Shown here piece after piece: positions 28,641 through 37,190 of a stretch of DNA of 64,000 bases; the stretch's first letter is position 1; each line of letters opens with the position of its first letter. This DNA is from Eubacterium ramulus (GTDB lineage: Bacteria > Bacillota > Clostridia > Lachnospirales > Lachnospiraceae). A program made the translations under genes and the position numbers. The notes under the pieces are model-generated. The model ran no database searches, had not been told where the DNA came from, and saw nothing but the letters and a program-made list of their open reading frames with translations. The stretch is from assembly GCF_003122485.1 (NCBI RefSeq), contig NZ_JRFU01000061.1, forward strand, positions 28,801-92,800, in the 5' to 3' direction.

Positions 28641-30404
28641 TTAATCAAACATCTCCCTGTTAATCTTATATGCTACATATGCATCCATCATAGCGGCCAC
28701 GGAATCGATTTTTGCATCATAGCGGTTTTTCAGTAATTTACGATTACCATTGGTGTCTTCGATTGTAATGCAGTTACCCATGGTAAATGTCATAAGAGCC
28801 TCATCGAACAGAAGCATTCTGTCTTCGGATAATTTCTTCAATTCTCCTAGCGGTACTGATTCTGTCTTAGCCCCCTGAATTACTTTCACTACACCATACT
28901 CTCCGTTTTCTCTGCCCCATCTTTCCACAAATTCTTTCGCATTGTACGGATCATATCCGAAACACGAAACATCATACTGACATTCTTCAATGTGCTGGTC
29001 CAAGTCGTCATACACTTGCATCATATCTAATACAGTTCCAGGCATAACAACTAAACTACCTTCCTGTAAGAATTCGTCGTACTTGATTCGCAGAGCAGTA
29101 GGCAGTTTTTGCATTGTTCTTTCTGTAATATAATTTCGGGTTTTAACACCAAATGATCCATTGGCTAATGGGAATAAGAAAGTGAACGAACAGAAGTCAT
29201 CACCTTGAGAAAGATCGGCGCCAAGTGCACACGGCATTTGCCAGAATTCTCTGTGTCGGTGACATAGCGTCTCTTCGTATGTGAAGTAATATGTGTATCC
29301 CTCCATTGGAATACCAAATCGTTTTGCCAGAATATCGTTTCTTACCGCGGGGTTCTTTTCTGCACGTTCAACGTCAAGCTGGTACGTTTCGTAACTTACC
29401 GTAATTCCAATGTTTGGATTTGCTTTCATCCACATCCGTGGGTCATTGACCTCATCGATAGAATCCAGCTTGTACCAGAAAATGGAAGTGTGCGGAGCAT
29501 TGTACTCGCTTTTGAGTATGCTCATCAATTCCATTTTGATTGTATCGCCCGGTCCATTTCGGACGGTACCTTCCGAGCTAACAGCGATGATCAGATAGTC
29601 ATCATTCTGTCCGCCACTCTGTTCTTTACGAGCTCCCTGTTCCAATGCGCCGACAACATCCTCACGAACATCGCCAGACAGCCACTCATCAACAGTAGCG
29701 CATTTAACTCGGAGACCCTGAAGCTTGTCAATCGACATGGGTCGTACTTCAAGCAATGAGCCTGTGATGAAATTCTGGATGCCTTTCTTAGTGCTTGCTA
29801 ACATGACTCTGTCAGCAATAGAACCGGTAGTGTTTCTAAGTGACCCTTGTGTGAGAAACTGGAAGAACGGACCTTTTGCTCTCGTGATGGCGGTTCTGAT
29901 AGGCGACATTACCTCGTCAGCCTGCGCCATTGTTGGGGCGGTTGTTACTTGATGTGTTGTAGATGTGTCTATATTTAAGAAGTAACTCTGAATCAATGAC
30001 TCATACATTGACTTAGATGCGCCTCGAGCAACAATCAGATACTGCTTTGTGATCAGTCGTTTTCGGATGGTTTTCTTCACATAATGACCACCATGCCCAT
30101 CCGGATCTGGTTGATATACGCTACGTTCTACATAGTAATACCAGCCAAAAATCTCCTCAGCCCAAAGTTTAAATGAATCTAGCATATGAAGATCTTCGCC
30201 ATCAGTAAGTGTACATTCATTCTCGCTATACTCAACGAATCCTTCAACCGCTTGGTCATCGTACCATACACCTGGATTTGCTATGAGTGCATCAATACGG
30301 TTCATCTCCATGGAGATTTCTTCGCAAACCGGTATTTCGCCTCTTATTACGGCATCTCGAAACTTGCCATAATACCTCGGTGTGGCAGTATTCGAAAGTG
30401 CCAT
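28641..30404 (-). CDS. terL: terminase large subunit
   Basis: 587 aa from ATG 30404 (GAGG upstream; a TTG two codons earlier is less likely). A variant Walker A (ARGASKSM) follows YLIV, with Walker B VKCATVDEW and a C-terminal RNase H-like nuclease (GADLSQGDDFCSFTF and DAKIDSVAAMMDA). It cuts and pumps DNA into the prohead. It follows the GMKWGVRRY head-type gene without a gap. Confidence 0.93.
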   Translation of the reverse strand: MALSNTATPRYYGKFRDAVIRGEIPVCEEISMEMNRIDALIANPGVWYDDQAVEGFVEYSENECTLTDGEDLHMLDSFKLWAEEIFGWYYYVERSVYQPDPDGHGGHYVKKTIRKRLITKQYLIVARGASKSMYESLIQSYFLNIDTSTTHQVTTAPTMAQADEVMSPIRTAITRAKGPFFQFLTQGSLRNTTGSIADRVMLASTKKGIQNFITGSLLEVRPMSIDKLQGLRVKCATVDEWLSGDVREDVVGALEQGARKEQSGGQNDDYLIIAVSSEGTVRNGPGDTIKMELMSILKSEYNAPHTSIFWYKLDSIDEVNDPRMWMKANPNIGITVSYETYQLDVERAEKNPAVRNDILAKRFGIPMEGYTYYFTYEETLCHRHREFWQMPCALGADLSQGDDFCSFTFLFPLANGSFGVKTRNYITERTMQKLPTALRIKYDEFLQEGSLVVMPGTVLDMMQVYDDLDQHIEECQYDVSCFGYDPYNAKEFVERWGRENGEYGVVKVIQGAKTESVPLGELKKLSEDRMLLFDEALMTFTMGNCITIEDTNGNRKLLKNRYDAKIDSVAAMMDAYVAYKINREMFD

Positions 30405-30410
30405 ATGCAA

Positions 30411-31286
30411 TTACCTCTTTTTGTCTTCTAATAGGAGCTGAGAAACATAGCTTGCTCCTCTACTCACTGTGCCCGGATCAATGTCACGATAATTTGCTTC
30501 GTAATATGGTGCATCTCTATCGCGATCAGGATTGTATGTGCTCTTTCCAGATCCTTCTACAGTTCCAGACCACGGACTGTCGTCAGATTTATTTTGGCTT
30601 GTGCCTGAGTTTTTCTGAGTTGACCCTGCATCAGATTTCTTACTCTTTCTTTCAGCGTAAGGGCCTTCTTTGAAATGTTTCTGATTTTCATCGATTATTT
30701 TTCGATTTGTATAATCCTGAGCCATCTTTTTTAATCGTTCAGAATAACTGTCTTTCTTGTCACTGAGACCAAGTTTGTCTTTAATCTGTTTTTCGCCATA
30801 CTCCAAAAGTAGTTTCGTACCTTTTTCTTTAGCACCATCTAGCAACATTTCACCAATGCTGGCAATGTATTTCTGACCTTTACTTCTTGTATCTGGCATA
30901 AGTGATGCTAACTTTTGTTCCAGCCGTAAGCGTTCAATTTTTGCAGCGATCTCTTCGTTAGACATATTCGTCATCGATTTTGATCCGGATGCTTTTTTAC
31001 TCTGATTTGACGGATTGTCAGAAAATTTCCGTAGCTGTTTACCACCAGTGATATGACTGTACTTCTCTTTATACTTAAGAGCTTTCTTTCGCCCTTTTAG
31101 TGTCATAGAACCATCAGACTTATAATACTTTTTATTCTTGGTATCTTTTGTAAACTCATCGTAGCCGTACTGGGTCTTCAGAGCACGTTTCTTTCCAGCA
31201 TAAGTAAGACTTCCATCTTTATTCTGATATCGGCGGACACCCCATTTCATGCCGAGGACGCCATGATGGTATAATTCATTCGCCAC
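30411..31286 (-). CDS. head-associated protein with GMKWGVRRY motif
   Basis: 291 aa from a GTG at 31286, chosen because AGAGGGTGA is upstream and the protein then starts with the common form VANELYHHGVLGMKWG. The motif HHGVLGMKWGVRRYQNKDG occurs at the start of many Firmicute phage structural proteins. The rest is lysine-rich, partly repeated (KxxDGSMTLKGRKKALK), with coiled coils and a disordered Ser-rich tail. Encoded between a connector-like protein and the terminase, it is probably a virion or prohead component. Confidence 0.7.
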   Translation of the reverse strand: MANELYHHGVLGMKWGVRRYQNKDGSLTYAGKKRALKTQYGYDEFTKDTKNKKYYKSDGSMTLKGRKKALKYKEKYSHITGGKQLRKFSDNPSNQSKKASGSKSMTNMSNEEIAAKIERLRLEQKLASLMPDTRSKGQKYIASIGEMLLDGAKEKGTKLLLEYGEKQIKDKLGLSDKKDSYSERLKKMAQDYTNRKIIDENQKHFKEGPYAERKSKKSDAGSTQKNSGTSQNKSDDSPWSGTVEGSGKSTYNPDRDRDAPYYEANYRDIDPGTVSRGASYVSQLLLEDKKR

Positions 31287-31647
31287 TGTTTGTTTCACCC
31301 TCTTTCTGTTTATTACATTCATATTCCAGATTAAGCCGCCACTCCCATTCAGCAATCTGATTTTTCATCGCATCCGCAAGAGTGGAGCTTGTTGGCGGGT
31401 CAAACAGTATTCGAACTCTGAGACACACATAAGTTTTAACAGCTTCGTAATTCTTATCATCGCCAAGGAAATTTGACCATGTAGCTGTACTGTCTGTAAT
31501 CAGAAATGGTTCAGACGGTCCGACACCGATCTGGCGTAATCCCATAAGAACGGTATTAATGTGCATTATCAATTCGTCATTGAAGTGATCATAGCTTTCT
31601 CCGATTCCGACAGCTTTGGCGACGGTTTCTAAAATGCTTTCATTCAT
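31276..31647 (-). CDS. head-tail connector-like protein
   Basis: 123 aa from ATG 31647 (GAGG nine bases upstream; the earlier ATG at 31662 lacks a site). The pattern LRQIGVGPSEPF, TATWSNFLGD, VRILFDPPTSS, AEWEWRLN is a widespread phage family near portal and terminase genes, thought to be a connector. It overlaps the next gene by 11 bases, so translation is coupled. Confidence 0.72.
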   Translation of the reverse strand: MNESILETVAKAVGIGESYDHFNDELIMHINTVLMGLRQIGVGPSEPFLITDSTATWSNFLGDDKNYEAVKTYVCLRVRILFDPPTSSTLADAMKNQIAEWEWRLNLEYECNKQKEGETNSGE

Positions 31648-31666
31648 AAATTCATACCTCATAAGG

Positions 31667-31694
31667 TTGACTTTTCATTTAATTGCTATATAAT
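31667..31694 (+). promoter_or_regulatory. sigma70-type promoter on the opposite strand
   Basis: TTGACT (31667-31672), a 16-base spacer and TATAAT (31689-31694) read to the right, against all neighbouring genes. Just downstream, GTGCT...GGCA and TGCC...AGCAC can pair, making a structured leader before the small plus-strand frame at 31767. Confidence 0.6.
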
Positions 31695-31766
31695 GTGCTT
31701 GTGACGGCACAGAGATAAGAGCTCCATGCCAGCACATACTATTTTTAAGAAAGGATGGTGAATACA

Positions 31767-31880
31767 ATGCTAGATGTTTTAATCATGTTTATGGCTAAAG
31801 TTAAAGCCGTAACTGCCAATGTGGATGCAGAAAAATCCGCAAATGCAATGTGCGAAGTTCTTAGAACAAAAGAACTGTAG
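31767..31880 (+). CDS. 37-aa plus-strand micro-protein
   Basis: Begins MLDVLIMFMAKVKAV and ends VLRTKEL. GAAAGGATGG lies about 9 bases upstream and a consensus-like promoter about 75 bases upstream. No other plus-strand gene is supported in the phage part of the window. An N-terminal hydrophobic stretch is followed by a charged helix. A minus-strand frame over the same bases has no ribosome site. Function is unknown; a regulator or toxin-like peptide is possible. Confidence 0.5.
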   Translation: MLDVLIMFMAKVKAVTANVDAEKSANAMCEVLRTKEL

Positions 31881-31963
31881 TACGTATGTGATTCTAAATT
31901 TACTGCAACATTATTTATCCATTTATTCTGCATTGTTTATTGCATTCTTTTGGAAATCAGCTG

Positions 31964-32389
31964 TTATCTTCTCCAAGGACAAGTGTCGTTTGGAGTCCTT
32001 TCAATTGGCATAGTTGCCATGAGTATACTTTCATCCCCATAATGTATAGCATCATGAGTACGCTTAGTAACTGTAATTAAATTTTCTGGGTCAAGAAGTT
32101 TTTCACTTCGATTCTGAATATCAGCCAGAGTAATTGGTTCGATGTGATGGATCAATACTTTCTGTCCACGGATTTCTCGATCAGGGCATCCAAGATCACA
32201 TCCGGAATCTCTGATGATCACAATATCTCTAACTCTTTGCCACTCGGGCGATTTGTAAAAGATTTGATTCAGATAGCGATGACATCCGAACGTTTCTTCA
32301 CCAACTGTCCCTCCAAGTTTCAAATATCTGAATCGTTCTTCGTACGTGGTAAGTGCGATCATCTCTGAATATGTTTTAATAATCATCAT
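31964..32389 (-). CDS. HNH endonuclease
   Basis: About 141 aa; the start is one of several ATGs (32389 preferred, GGTGAT upstream). The HNH fold shows as CDLGCPDREI, LIHHIEPIT, LLDPENLITV and KRTHDAIHYGD, with the paired His and Asn metal and catalytic residues. Phages of this kind carry an HNH nuclease next to the terminase, needed for DNA cleavage at packaging. It follows the coiled-coil gene at 32376. Confidence 0.88.
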   Translation of the reverse strand: MMIIKTYSEMIALTTYEERFRYLKLGGTVGEETFGCHRYLNQIFYKSPEWQRVRDIVIIRDSGCDLGCPDREIRGQKVLIHHIEPITLADIQNRSEKLLDPENLITVTKRTHDAIHYGDESILMATMPIERTPNDTCPWRR

Positions 32390-32732
32390 ACTGATCACCG
32401 TCGTCTTCTACTTCATCGCCATGACCGCTGTATCGTTTAAATGCATTGATAGCATTGTTGATAGCTTCCTCAGTTCTACCATTCTGCTGTAACGCTTCAG
32501 TTTTTGCTCTTAGCAATTTATTCTCTTCTTCCAGACGCTCACGCTCCAATTTTTCGCGTTTTGTTGCCAATTTTAAATAATGGCAAATAATTGGAGTTGG
32601 CGCTGTTCCATCGCGAAGCTGCTGCTCTGCTGCATCGACTGCCAAAGATATCATTTGATTCTCTCTAGCTTCTGGCGTCATGGCAGGGGGCATTTCTCTG
32701 GCTTCTAATGGTTTTACTACTCTTTTCGCCAT
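32376..32732 (-). CDS. coiled-coil phage protein, possible small terminase
   Basis: 118 aa. Residues 20-90 are strongly helical (REKLERERLEEENKLLRAKTEAL), and the C-terminus is acidic (DEVEDDGDQYDDY). It lies directly upstream of the HNH nuclease and head genes and downstream of a non-coding repeat region, where the small terminase usually sits. AAAGGAGAAATG context at 32732. No clear DNA-binding helix pair is visible, so the role is uncertain. Confidence 0.6.
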   Translation of the reverse strand: MAKRVVKPLEAREMPPAMTPEARENQMISLAVDAAEQQLRDGTAPTPIICHYLKLATKREKLERERLEEENKLLRAKTEALQQNGRTEEAINNAINAFKRYSGHGDEVEDDGDQYDDY

Positions 32733-32768
32733 GTTTCATTTCTCCTTTACTTACTTATACGCGCCTTT

Positions 32769-32945
32769 AGATAGCATTTACGAGAGTTATACAGTACATA
32801 GCAAAAAATGTCTTGTCACAAAATCGGTAAACACAGGTACTTATACACAAATCGAAAGGAGAAGATACTTCTTTTGGACTACGAAAAATGGAGGAATAGG
32901 AGGAAATATTCTTTTTGTACTGTATAGCTCTCGTAAACACCATCT
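32769..32945. repeat. 30-bp inverted repeat flanking a 117-bp core
   Basis: The arm at 32769-32798 (core TTTACGAGAGTTATACAG) is matched in inverse at 32916-32945 (CTGTATAGCTCTCGTAAA); most positions agree. Each arm contains TGTACTGTATA, which resembles a -10 region or operator. Inside the core, plus-strand AAATCGAAAGGAG copies the ribosome leader used by several phage genes. The region 32733-33051 holds no gene I can support. It may be a divergent regulatory site, a packaging site or a small mobile insert. Confidence 0.7.
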
Positions 32946-32958
32946 AAAAATATAAATT

Positions 32959-33037
32959 GTTCTCCAGAAATTTCCCTCCGGAGAAAAAATAAAGACCGCG
33001 CCGATGCAGGGAGGGGGTGCAATTTTTTAGCCCCCCC
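32959..33037. other. two hairpins in the gap before the terminase region
   Basis: TTCTCC/GGAGAA near 32960-32986 is followed by AT-rich DNA on the minus strand and may terminate the gene at 33052. GGGGGTGC (33013-33020) pairs with GCCCCCC (from 33030) around an A/T loop. The GC-rich tract before a presumed small terminase could also be part of a cos or pac site. Confidence 0.45.
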
Positions 33038-33051
33038 ACTATGCTTTATGA

Positions 33052-33330
33052 TTAAGCCGCATCAGTGGTCTCATTTTCATCTGAATCAGATGGTTTTCGT
33101 ACAACTTTTTGATAAATGTTCAAGAAATCATACTTAATTATTTCATCAATTGCGTTTTCAATAGCAATTTTCTTTTCTTCTGAAGACATTTCATCAGAAA
33201 CATTAGCAAATCTATCTAATTTGCCGCAACAATCGTAATTATGTTCAATGTCAAACATGAACCAATCATCAAACTGAGTGAAAGGATTGTAAGGATTGTC
33301 AATTGTTGTTAAAGCACATTCATTTAACAT
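33052..33330 (-). CDS. conserved phage protein of unknown function
   Basis: 92 aa. TIDNPYNPFTQFDDWFMFD, then CCGKLDRFANVS and IENAIDEIIKYD, is a pattern I recognise from many Firmicute phages, always beside the large DFDGD protein or terminase genes. It starts right after the 969-aa gene. No enzymatic motif is seen. Confidence 0.72.
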   Translation of the reverse strand: MLNECALTTIDNPYNPFTQFDDWFMFDIEHNYDCCGKLDRFANVSDEMSSEEKKIAIENAIDEIIKYDFLNIYQKVVRKPSDSDENETTDAA

Positions 33331-33334
33331 TACT

Positions 33335-36244
33335 TTACGCTGCTCCTTTCAAGTATTTAGAAACTGTTGATGTTGAAATTCCAAGTTTGTCTGCAATTTG
33401 AGCAATTGTATAAGAAGAAGACAATGCTTTAATCTGTGCCTGCTTTGCTTGATTGATCTCTTTTGATGTTTTCGGCATTGCTCTTTCTCTTAATGAATCA
33501 GCATCACAATTATTAAGTATTCTTTTAAGTATTGTTTCGGATACAGCGCCAGCTTGAATAGCTTCCCATTCTTTGTCAGTGATCTGGATGTTTCGATCTC
33601 GTCTGGATACAGAACCAACTTCCTGTCTATATTTAGTAAGAGCCTGTTGTCCAGCCTTTTTAACGTCTTTCTTACTAAGTTCTGAACCTGCCGCTTTGGC
33701 TACTGCTTGTTTCTCTTTAACAGTGGCCGCTGCTTTAAGGTTAGCAGACCGCTCCCGTATAGCGTTCTTCTCCGCTGTATTGAGCTTATCCATAAGGGAG
33801 TCATACTCGGCTCGGTACTTAGCCTTGGCGTCCTTGTTATACTCGATCTTACCGGTAGACATCTCCAGTTTACGAGCCTCATTAGCCAGGGACTTCATGC
33901 TATTAGCGTAGTCCGCATATACGAGCTCCATAGGATGGCGTCTCTTAGATACCAGAGTGTAGGCATCATCGGTCTCTGCCATGTTGGTACTCTTTTGCAT
34001 ATGCTGTTTAGTAACTTCAGTGACTTCACCGGTACGCTTATTAATCTTCTTTACGGTGTAGTTGACATCATCTGCGGTCTTCCATATGAGGGCACCCTCT
34101 GGGCGTGATGGGTCATACCAATCCTTACCCTTAATGTTGTACCGGGGAGAGCCCTGTCGTTTAGGTACATCGTACTCGCCCTTTGCTCTGGATACGATAG
34201 TCGACGCACCGCCACCGTTATCACCACGATACTTCTTTTTAAGATACGCAATATCGTTATCCCGTTCGCTGGCTTTGTAGTCTAACTTATGCTTTTCTGC
34301 ATCAATGATAACCATACTGTGACGTACCGCTTTCTCCATGTCCTCTGGTTTAGCGCCATACAAATTCATATCGCTGATGAGATTTGAAATCTTACCCATC
34401 TCAAGCTGCTTGGTATGTTCAGACATTACACGATACTCATTACCGTTGCGATAGTAATGTTTCTTACCGTTTGCGTCCACAGATGTCTCGGTGGCTCCAT
34501 AGACAGCTTTATTATCGAAACCAACTAGCCCTTGAAGTGGCGGTGTGGAAGTTATCTTTACTTTACCGGCTTTGTCATGAGTAGGGATACACATAACAGT
34601 GTCGCCATCAAAGTCGGCGCCAGACAATCGTTCGGCCACTTTACTATTGATACCGATAGCATCGCCAGCATCTTTACCAATAACTCTAATTCCTTCACGG
34701 TTTCTGTTATTTACAGTAAGGATTGGAATCTCAAAACTACCAGCATGAGGGTAACGAACTAATGCAAGCTTCGTGCCGTCTGCATAATTCGGCGCATATA
34801 CTTCAGTGTCGCTCATGGATGTCATTGGTAAAATAACATGATACTTCTGTCCAGGTAATGCAGCCGCCTGAAGATGAACGGCCGCGGAGTCACAACTTTG
34901 TGCAAACTTTGCTAAATAATATTTTTTAACTGTAGGATTCTGAAGCGCACAAATCTCAGCATACTCTTCCATCTTATTGGCTTTGGCGATGCCAAGCTGT
35001 TTCTCAGCCATAGCTTTGCTCTGCTTGGATAAAAACTGTGACGGTAATGCATCTTTCCATTCTGACCAATCACCTTCGTCAGCTCGCTTATTAATAAGAC
35101 CAAGCTTTTTATTGGGATTGTCAGATGAACCAGAAATACGTTCTCCAGTTTTTGAATCGTACCAATATTGACCGCCTAGATTGACATCTTTAATTGCCGA
35201 TCCAAATGGATTGTCTGGATCATTCTTGATTTTTTTAAGAACTGTATTTCCATCTGGTCCGCAAGCAGGCGTTCCTTTATGCTTATTGGTGTTAAATATA
35301 ACATCAACTCCAGGTGGAAAGTCTTTATCGTCGCCATAAACGGCCATACCTTTAAGATAATGAGTGCCATCAACCATGATACGAACCTGTGAATATCTTG
35401 ACTCGCCGAGGGATAAGTCACTCACATTTCTCCGAAGCTCAATAACTCCATCTTTCTGAACGCCTCCGTCTTCAGCATACCGAACTTTAAGACGCTTCGA
35501 ATCCAGACTCTCCGGATATGTAAATTTTTTTTCGTATGTGTCGCCTCCATCCCTTGAAATATACTCGTTGATGGAATGAATCTTGTTATAATCATAAATC
35601 TCTTTATGTTCAGTTCCAGGCTTGCATAATACTTTCAGAGTTGTCTGTTGACCGGGATTTGTGACCTGTGGTACACGTCCACCATACTGAACATATCCGT
35701 CTCTCTGAAGAATATAAACAGCCTGAGCAAGTTTCTCTTTTGAAATATTGAGCTCTTGCGGAACACCGTTACCGATATCCACCATTCCATACTTGTCGAC
35801 CTGCTTCTTCAAGAAGTCAGCTGTTTCCTGAGCCTTACGCATGTTATTCTCGGATTCTGAATTAAGCCAGGAGCGAACTGTAGACTCACGAACGCCCATC
35901 TGTCGTCCGATCTCGGTGTAGCCCAGTCCGTCCTCGCGTAAAGATTTTGCACGATCAACAACTAGCGCTCTACGCTCAGCTGTAGCTAACGCTTTTTCTG
36001 TTCGGTACTGAGTTGTGGTCAATCCAAAAGTATTCTTAATATTCTCTGGCGTCTCGGTCCAACCACTCTTCTTAAGCTCTTCAACTCTGCCTAAGAAATC
36101 GTTAGTATGCTGATAGGGATCTTCTCCGGATCCCCAAGGATATCGGCCAGAATGTCTTGGCGTTCCGTAATGCTCAAGGAACTCTTCATCATCCATTTCA
36201 GCCGAACCCAAATACGATAATATTTCGTCTGCTAATACTGACAT
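33335..36244 (-). CDS. single-chain RNA polymerase-like protein with DFDGD motif
   Basis: 969 aa. Residues 25-45 carry HYGTPRHSGRYPWGSG, a motif seen at the start of phage head-linked proteins. Residues about 98-128 are a helix-turn-helix (YTEIGRQMGVRESTVRSWL). Residues about 285-325 (GTHYLKGMAVYGDD) look like a first double-psi barrel. Residues about 490-555 form a second, with LALVRYPHAGSFEIP and ADFDGDTV (543-550), the metal-binding loop of cellular and YonO-type polymerases. A second helix-turn-helix closes the chain. It probably makes RNA for phage genes. GAGAGG precedes ATG 36244. Confidence 0.82.
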   Translation of the reverse strand: MSVLADEILSYLGSAEMDDEEFLEHYGTPRHSGRYPWGSGEDPYQHTNDFLGRVEELKKSGWTETPENIKNTFGLTTTQYRTEKALATAERRALVVDRAKSLREDGLGYTEIGRQMGVRESTVRSWLNSESENNMRKAQETADFLKKQVDKYGMVDIGNGVPQELNISKEKLAQAVYILQRDGYVQYGGRVPQVTNPGQQTTLKVLCKPGTEHKEIYDYNKIHSINEYISRDGGDTYEKKFTYPESLDSKRLKVRYAEDGGVQKDGVIELRRNVSDLSLGESRYSQVRIMVDGTHYLKGMAVYGDDKDFPPGVDVIFNTNKHKGTPACGPDGNTVLKKIKNDPDNPFGSAIKDVNLGGQYWYDSKTGERISGSSDNPNKKLGLINKRADEGDWSEWKDALPSQFLSKQSKAMAEKQLGIAKANKMEEYAEICALQNPTVKKYYLAKFAQSCDSAAVHLQAAALPGQKYHVILPMTSMSDTEVYAPNYADGTKLALVRYPHAGSFEIPILTVNNRNREGIRVIGKDAGDAIGINSKVAERLSGADFDGDTVMCIPTHDKAGKVKITSTPPLQGLVGFDNKAVYGATETSVDANGKKHYYRNGNEYRVMSEHTKQLEMGKISNLISDMNLYGAKPEDMEKAVRHSMVIIDAEKHKLDYKASERDNDIAYLKKKYRGDNGGGASTIVSRAKGEYDVPKRQGSPRYNIKGKDWYDPSRPEGALIWKTADDVNYTVKKINKRTGEVTEVTKQHMQKSTNMAETDDAYTLVSKRRHPMELVYADYANSMKSLANEARKLEMSTGKIEYNKDAKAKYRAEYDSLMDKLNTAEKNAIRERSANLKAAATVKEKQAVAKAAGSELSKKDVKKAGQQALTKYRQEVGSVSRRDRNIQITDKEWEAIQAGAVSETILKRILNNCDADSLRERAMPKTSKEINQAKQAQIKALSSSYTIAQIADKLGISTSTVSKYLKGAA

Positions 36245-36247
36245 GTT

Positions 36248-36808
36248 CTAATCCTCTCGATCATCATATTCCTGTAACACTTTATCCAACTGCTTGATCT
36301 TATCCATGATTGGAACGATATCTTCCGCGGTTGGGTTGAAAATATCAACATCGTCATTCTGATAGATTCTACATTCGATGCCTGCTAACTGGTCAGGACG
36401 GAAGCGATACTCCAAACAAAAAAGAGCAACATATATCAACAGCTGCTCCTTGTGTACGGGACCTTTCCCAGTTTTCAAATCATGGATTCGTAAGAAATTA
36501 TCTCTGAAAGATATTGCGTCTGCAGTTCCATAAAATCTCTCAGAATAATACAGAACTACTTCCGTTTGCATCTTGAATCCGATTGCATCATTTACATATG
36601 CGGATAATGTTTTCTTTGATCGTGGCTGTCTGATGCCAAGATCAATTGTGTCTTTCGCCCATGCGTGCAGTTTAGTACCAATCACTGCAGCTCTCTTAGC
36701 CTGTAAAATATCAATTGCTTTCTCAACGCTGTATCTCAACCATGCTGGCTGACTAGCACTGAATGGGGCGTGTGATCCTTCAAGTTTTGAATGCCTGTTG
36801 AAGATCAT
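36248..36808 (-). CDS. PD-(D/E)XK nuclease (Cas4/RecB-like)
   Basis: 186 aa from ATG 36808 (GAGGAGG upstream). The core is GTKLHAWA, YGTADAISF, LRIHDLKTGKG and KEQLLIYVALF. This matches the His, Asp, ExK-like and Gln-xxx-Tyr positions of Cas4/RecB-type nucleases. It overlaps the end of the VRR-NUC gene and lies just before the polymerase-like gene. A role in phage recombination or DNA end processing is likely. Confidence 0.82.
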   Translation of the reverse strand: MIFNRHSKLEGSHAPFSASQPAWLRYSVEKAIDILQAKRAAVIGTKLHAWAKDTIDLGIRQPRSKKTLSAYVNDAIGFKMQTEVVLYYSERFYGTADAISFRDNFLRIHDLKTGKGPVHKEQLLIYVALFCLEYRFRPDQLAGIECRIYQNDDVDIFNPTAEDIVPIMDKIKQLDKVLQEYDDRED

Positions 36809-37070
36809 GTAGTATTTCCTCCTCGTTCTCAGGATATATGAATCTCGCAAATGACATTTCATTCATTCGGTCAACGTAATAATCCTGGTTTGGTCTGTGG
36901 CTCGCAGTACCACTTTTCTTGCATTCCAAAACCGCCCATCTGTCATTAAATAAAATGAGCAGATCAGGAAGGCCTTGAATATAAGTTGGGTCTGTCTTCA
37001 TAACCAAACAGCCGGGAAATATTTTTTTCAGCTTTTTAATAAGCTTTGATTGAAATTGACTTTCCAACAT
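36780..37070 (-). CDS. VRR-NUC domain nuclease
   Basis: 96 aa from ATG 37070 (AAAGGAG upstream). An upstream extension of the frame would run through the tRNA-like gene and is rejected. QGLPDLLILFNDRWAVLECKKSG gives the D and ExK catalytic positions of VRR-NUC, a stand-alone phage form thought to act on branched DNA. Confidence 0.88.
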   Translation of the reverse strand: MLESQFQSKLIKKLKKIFPGCLVMKTDPTYIQGLPDLLILFNDRWAVLECKKSGTASHRPNQDYYVDRMNEMSFARFIYPENEEEILHDLQQAFKT

Positions 37071-37095
37071 TTTGGTTTCTCCTTTCGATGACAGA

Positions 37096-37185
37096 TTGGA
37101 CTGACAGGATTCGAACCTGTGACTGACTAGCTGGATACCAAAAAAAGTTAAACCAGGTTGCTCTCCCAAACTGAGCTACAGTCCA
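37096..37185 (-). tRNA. tRNA-like gene with an aberrant anticodon arm
   Basis: 90 nt. The acceptor stem TGGACTG/CAGTCCA (7 bp), D-arm GCTC/GAGC, T-arm ACAGG/CCTGT with TTCGAAT loop and discriminator A are all canonical. CCA is not encoded. The anticodon region has no 5-bp stem with a 7-base loop: the best pairing is CTGG/CCAG around 18 bases, including a run of seven T. I cannot assign an anticodon. It could be a decayed tRNA or a tRNA mimic. It lies upstream of the VRR-NUC gene, inside its leader. Confidence 0.6.
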
Positions 37186-37190
37186 AAACT

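Noticed and set aside
31745..31933. 62-codon minus-strand frame after the HNH gene
   Set aside because: No ribosome site; the plus-strand promoter and 37-codon frame over the same bases are better supported.
37071..37169. Longer N-terminus of the VRR-NUC nuclease
   Set aside because: It would translate through the tRNA-like gene; ATG 37070 has an AAAGGAG site.
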